A DNA stretch of 42,500 nucleotides from Chrysomallon squamiferum (Eukaryota > Mollusca > Gastropoda > Neomphalida > Peltospiridae). Positions 35,772-42,500 of this stretch are shown piece by piece. The stretch covers positions 16,717,278 through 16,759,777 of the forward strand of contig CM022677.1 of NCBI GenBank assembly GCA_012295275.1. Reading direction: 5' to 3'. The notes under the pieces are model-generated. The model saw only the letters and a list, made by a program, of their open reading frames with translations, searched no databases and had not been told where the DNA came from. The stretch's first letter is position 1; the number at the start of each line of letters is the position of its first letter. A program made the position numbers and the translations under genes.

Positions 35772-36764
35772 AATACATGTATATATATCCACACAAACAT
35801 ACACCCATACCCATATAGAAATATACTTACGTATGTATATATGTAAAAAAATACACTCACTCACACACACACACAAACAGACACACACATATATCCACAT
35901 AAAGATATATAAATAAATGTAAAAGCACTGTTTGTTTGTCTATATGTCATCCACACAAACATATACCCACACCCATATACATACATATATACATATGTAT
36001 ATTTCTGTATACACATACGCAGACATATACATACATACATACACACACATTCACCTACAGACAAACGTACATGCTAATATATCTAGTATAAGCAATACGA
36101 GAGACAAAGAACATACCACACACAGGAGTATATACACACACACACACACGTTCATGTGAATAAACACATAGGTACACGTGCATATTCACAGAAACAAAAA
36201 CACACAGATATATACACAGATAAACACACTCAGAGACAATGACAGACAAATATACAGGCTTAAAAACGTAATTATGTTTGCACATAAGTCTAGTATAAAC
36301 AGTATATATAGACGGAACTGAGATAAGACATGGAAAGAAAGAGGAAAAAAGATGATTTCAGGATTTTATTCGTACCACATCATTTACATAAAATTCAGCT
36401 CAATTAAATTAGGCATTTTTTTTTTTTTTTTTTTTTTTTTATCTTAGAAACAAAGTCAGGCTCTTCAACTGTAACTTTTACGGTTTCTTATTTTAGTATC
36501 TTCCGTGAGAAACTGGACAATCCTTGCTAATAAAATGTTCTACAAATAACTGTTACAGTAGCATCCTTAATGCAGTTTGATTGATGGTACATATCACTTC
36601 CTGATTTCTCGAATGATATTAACTTTTGTTTCCTCAATTTATTTTCTCGGCTTTTACTTCTATTTATATCAATATGTTTGGGATATTTTTGTTAATTATT
36701 ATTATTATTTTGTTCGTTTGTTTGTTTGTTTTTAATGGGTTTAAACATTCAAAAGTATATCATA

Positions 36765-36770
<6 letters not shown>

Positions 36771-36810
<40 letters not shown>
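36771..36810. repeat. (GT)n microsatellite
   Basis: Uninterrupted GT run read directly. Confidence 0.95.
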
Positions 36811-36815
<5 letters not shown>

Positions 36816-37009
36816 TATGATATATATGTATATGTATGTATGTATTATGTTTGTACGTGTGTAAACGTCTGTTCGTGCACGTCAGCAATTTTGTACGAAA
36901 TGCACGCTTCAATCTCATATTGTTTCTTTCCTTGTGAATCTTTGATGTTCCGTTTGGACAAATTTGATGTATTTGTGCCTCAAACTTCCATTGTTTCGTG
37001 TTTCTCACT

Positions 37010-37200
37010 GCCTATAAAACAGCGTCGCAATTGAGCGGCGACAAGATTTATTGGCCAATAAATCATTCGCAATGACGCGCGCAATTAAAACATCTCGGAA
37101 CAAAATGGCACGCGAGCACGTTCATGCTTGCAGTTCGTTTCCTGCCTTCTGAGGTCGGAGAACGGCTATGTCGGCAGATAACTCCGATCTCCTGTGTAAA
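37010..37200 (+). promoter_or_regulatory. Less AT-rich island with TATA-like box and 18-bp palindrome (possible promoter)
   Basis: In very AT-rich surroundings this stretch has several CpGs (GCGTCGCAATTGAGCGGCGA, GACGCGCGCAATT, CACGCGAGCACG). It also has TATAAAA at about 37013-37019 and the perfect palindrome ATTTATTGGCCAATAAAT, which contains a CCAAT box on each strand. It lies about 1.4 kb upstream of the AA15-like gene. A promoter is one reading; an old repeat copy is another. Confidence 0.3.
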
Positions 37201-38077
37201 AGCTGGACTATGACCGTATATATATATATATAACTGAAATAGGTGTCTTTCTGTGTTAATCGTTTGTGTGTTTTGAATATTCTGGGACTGGAAGAGTTGT
37301 GTGTTTTATTTCATGATGCAGAAATCTGATGTGTTATTTTTGTTGTGGTTCTGATATTTTTAATTATTATGAAATTTTAAAAATGCGGATTAAAATAACG
37401 AATGGTCTTAAAATGACACGAGTTATGGATGAAAACCATAATTATTGGAAAAAGTTTGATTAAAACTATGAAAAACTGAAACAGATGTTAACATTGAAAC
37501 CAAGATATACGGAATATAAACGTAATACGAGCCAGAAAATTTGTACAAGAAAAACAAAGCAGAAAAGAAGACAAAAATAAAAATAAAATCTAAAAAAACT
37601 GGAAAATATGATGAAAACTGAAGAGGAAAGTAACAGAATGATGTGGAAAATACACAAACGCAATTAAATACATTAAGAAGTGGAAGCTAGATAACTATAA
37701 TCAAAAGAAGAAGACAGAAAGATAGAAAGAAAGAAACTAGAAAAGAAAAAGATAATAAAAATAGTACGCCAGGAAGATCATTAAAAAAGGAAATATGAAA
37801 AGACAAATGTCTATATATAATATATATATAGAGAAAAAATAATGGAAAGTTAAGAAACAAAACAGAAGAAAATTACGTAAATATTTTGTCGAAACAAGAA
37901 GCAGAAAAAAATTAATTTACTGACGAGAAAAGAAATTAAAGACTAATTTTACTTATTTCATTTAATTTATTTATTTTAATTCTTTTTATTTTATTTTATT
38001 TTATTATACTTTTATTTTTTCATTTATTTTCTTAAAGAAGGATAAGGAAGAAACACTGCTATTGAAAGATAACTTAA

Positions 38078-38078
<1 letters not shown>

Positions 38079-38133
<55 letters not shown>
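38079..38133. repeat. (AAT)n microsatellite
   Basis: Uninterrupted AAT units inside the A-rich stretch. Confidence 0.95.
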
Positions 38134-38134
<1 letters not shown>

Positions 38135-38565
38135 TATAATAATAATTATTAAATTTATAAAAAAAATAAGAAAAGATAAAAAGAGTAGAAAACAAGAAAA
38201 ATCAGAAAAGGAATAACTAGAATATAAAGAGGGGAATATAATCAGAAATAACAGAAGAGAAAAAAACAAACAAAAAATACAAAAAAACAACAACAAGAAA
38301 ACTAAAACTAATAATAAAAACTATAGTTAAAAATAAAGACTAAAAATAAGAAACCAAAAAACAAGAAAAAACAACAACAAGAACAACAACAAGAAAACTT
38401 AGACGAAAACAAGATAATATAAAAATAACAATACAGACTACAGTTAAAAAGAAGACAAATAGCAGTCAAAAGAAGAAAACACATTATAAGTCTAGCAAAG
38501 AAGAACACAACAAAAGAAAAACACAAACAAAGAAGAAACATTGTGTAAATCGGACAAGAACAAAA

Positions 38566-40428
<1,863 letters not shown>

Positions 40429-40541
40429 GCATGTATTCATTCAGATTATTTCATATGTAGGTTAGTAAAAAGAAAATGTCTGAAAGTAATAAATAAATAA
40501 ATAATTAAATATTCAGATATCTAGGTTAACGTAATCTACTT

Positions 40542-40542
<1 letters not shown>

Positions 40543-40611
<69 letters not shown>
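40543..40611. repeat. (CT)n microsatellite
   Basis: Uninterrupted CT run read directly. Confidence 0.95.
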
Positions 40612-40613
<2 letters not shown>

Positions 40614-40939
40614 GATGCCATAATTTATTTCGAAAATGATACAAAAACAACTTACAGTCAGACAGTGACATTTGTACTAAAACGTTCTCTATCTATAATC
40701 ATAATTACAACATACAGCTGACATCTATTGCTGTTTTACAGGCATCTCGTGTGTCATGTAGTTACGCGTAGACATACAAATATGTGACATGCTCGTATTT
40801 AATACTGATGAATCTTACCCTCGGGCTAGGAATAAGTATTCTCACCTCTGACAGACGACAGAAAAATTAATCTAATTTTGTGTTCGGGTCAGTCACACAG
40901 ACCGTATTACAGATTAAAGTTCTAATAAAATTTAAAAAA

Positions 40940-41545
40940 TGCACATTCTTCTTTTTCTTTTTTTAATTTTCTTATTCTTTTTTTTTTTTTTTTCGTTTTA
41001 TTTACTTATTTATTTATTATTTATTTTTTATATAATCAAGTGATTTTATTACGTAAAGCTGTCAAGTGTCGTTACTAACACAGTATGACAGTAAAATAAT
41101 CCTATTGGATAAAGACTAAAGTCCGCTGTTTTATTCATTAACAGTTTGAGTCGTGATGTTTATAGTGTACATGACCTCTCTATTTTTCTTTTTTATTATT
41201 ATTATTTTTTATTTATTTATTTATTTTTTTATTATTTTAACCAAGGCTCAGTGTAATTGAATTTCTTTTTTTTTTTCTTTTTCTTCTTTTTTTTGTAATT
41301 TTTTTTTTTTTTTTTTACATTTTTAAAAAATGTTTTAATATTATTAGTTTTTTTAGATTTTTAATATTTCTTTATTAAATAAAAATGTTTTTTGTTAATT
41401 TTTTTTTTTATTAATTTTTATTTAAAATTTTTATTATTATTATTTTTTTAATCTTTAGTTTTATCTTATTTTATTTTTTTTAATTTGAATTTTTTTTTTT
41501 TTTTTCAGATTTTAATATTTTTTTTTTTTTTTTTTTTTTTTTTCT
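40940..41545. repeat. T-rich low-complexity stretch
   Basis: About 600 bp made mostly of T runs broken by A, C or G. It is strand-biased in the opposite sense to the A-rich stretch before the gene. Confidence 0.9.
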
Positions 41546-41856
41546 TCACCGCTATCCATTCAGTACAGCAGATGTGAGGGCAATGAATATTTTGTATTTA
41601 ATAAACTGAGGGAATGATATAGCAAATTATATTTTATCTAGATAACGACTTGATAAGACGCGCATATGTAGAAAATAGAAAGCAAAAAAGAAAAACAGTT
41701 AAACAGGCTGAAGAATCCATGACCTAGCTGTGATTGCTGAGACTTCGAAAAAAATGAAACTTAAAAAGTGCTACGAAAGCTATTTATATCTGCATTATGA
41801 TCCAAAGTTTAAAACAGTATTAAACTGAACAACCTAGACTAAGTAATCGTCAAATG

Positions 41857-41857
<1 letters not shown>

Positions 41858-41911
<54 letters not shown>
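41858..41911. repeat. (AT)n microsatellite
   Basis: AT alternation read directly, followed by ATT units and a poly-T run. Confidence 0.95.
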
Positions 41912-41917
<6 letters not shown>

Positions 41918-42039
41918 ATTATTATTATTATTTTTTTTTTTTTTTTTTTCAACAACCCACAGTTATCATATATGCTGGAAAATATTTATATTAATGCTGT
42001 TTTCATTTCTACTATCACTATCACCATTATTATTATGAT

Positions 42040-42058
42040 AATGATGATGATGATGATG

Positions 42059-42130
<72 letters not shown>
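42040..42130. repeat. Compound GAT/ATT/GTT trinucleotide repeat
   Basis: GAT units pass into ATT and then GTT units. The open frames of poly-N, poly-I or poly-V across it are artefacts. Confidence 0.95.
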
Positions 42131-42134
<4 letters not shown>

Positions 42135-42500
42135 TTGTTGTTGTTGTTGTTGTTCTTGTTTTTTCGTTTTCTGTTTCTGAAAAAGTCTGTAACTATGACT
42201 ACTACTACAACTAATATGAATATTACTACTACTAACACTGCTACTATTATTGGAACTACTGTTGCTACTACTGCTGCTGCTGATTCTACTGCTACTACTG
42301 CTATAACTATTACTACTAATACTACTACCAACTCTTACAACATACTCTAGAATACATCATTACAAAATATATGACTTGATGCATAGTATGTTAATTAAAC
42401 GTAAAATGAAATTTAATTTCGTTTATATTTAACTTGTAATCATCATTCACATTTTAGACGCTATTGTTTCTTAAAAATAATATATGTTCGTCATGTGGAA

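Larger units (their letters stand above)
35018..38565. other. Intergenic DNA between F and the AA15-like gene, no gene seen
   Basis: No supported ORF. The stretch holds nested CA/TA repeats (35453-35771), further CA-rich DNA to about 36190, poly-T (36418-36440), a GT tract (36771-36810), a less AT-rich island (about 37010-37200) and an A/purine-rich stretch (about 37440-38560) with an (AAT)n core (38079-38133). Confidence 0.55.
40429..42500. other. Presumed intron 2 of the AA15-like gene, running off the window
   Basis: The open frame continues past the likely donor (ACAG|GCATGT at 40428/40429) only to a stop at about 40458. No exon with the family's C-terminal cysteine pattern is found. Contents are a CT tract (40543-40611), a long T-rich stretch (about 40940-41545), an AT tract (41858-41911) and ATT/GTT/ACT trinucleotide repeats (about 42040-42330). 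Confidence 0.5.

Noticed and set aside
41966-42331. Poly-N/poly-V open frame of 121 codons
   Set aside because: Artefact of compound trinucleotide repeats.

Overview
The window looks like animal nuclear DNA, most probably from a cephalopod mollusc of octopus type. It is AT-rich and gene-sparse, and it is crowded with long (CA)n, (GA)n, (ATT)n and poly-A/T tracts. There are relics of a pogo/Tigger DNA transposon and of a LINE, and one gene has spliced exons. The octopus assignment is inference: no marker gene fixes the species.

The main content is a local family of intronless prolyl 4-hydroxylase alpha-subunit genes (P4HA, 2-oxoglutarate/Fe(II) enzymes of the ER). Four copies lie on the minus strand (A 3948-5142, B 10062-11615, C 14481-16016, D 19646-21153) and two on the plus strand (E 30361-31904, F 33467-35017). 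B, C and F are complete ORFs of 511-517 residues with signal peptide, N-terminal domain, helical peptide-binding domain and the full H-x-D...H...K catalytic set. D and E are each broken by a single frameshift near the junction between the peptide-binding and catalytic domains. A is a clear pseudogene that has lost most of its peptide-binding domain. Between these copies I found decayed P4HA fragments that no ORF search would show (about 8260-8620, 13950-14190, 16875-17250, 27985-28090, 28868-28925, 29160-29475). The window therefore holds a birth-and-death gene array with at least eleven detectable copies or pieces.

The array shows signs of active rearrangement. C and E, on opposite strands about 15 kb apart, are almost identical over roughly 320 bp that encode the peptide-binding domain but diverge on both sides, which suggests gene conversion. 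Upstream of A lies a large imperfect palindrome, a head-to-head copy of A's 5' flank. A Tigger-like transposon sits exactly where the start codon of the mirrored gene should be. Some 3' flanks share repeats and a (CT)n tract in the sense orientation.

At the right end (38566 to beyond the window) is a spliced gene for a secreted AA15-type chitin-binding / lytic polysaccharide monooxygenase-like protein. Two exons are visible. Its first intron uses a GC donor and the second probably does too. Both histidines expected in the copper 'histidine brace' appear to be replaced (Arg at mature position 1, Met at mature position 91), so it is probably a non-catalytic pseudo-enzyme.

The rest (1-3100, 11.6-13.9 kb, 17.3-19.6 kb, 21.2-27.9 kb, 35.0-38.5 kb, 40.4-42.5 kb) is intergenic or intronic AT-rich DNA with simple repeats and no gene I can support.
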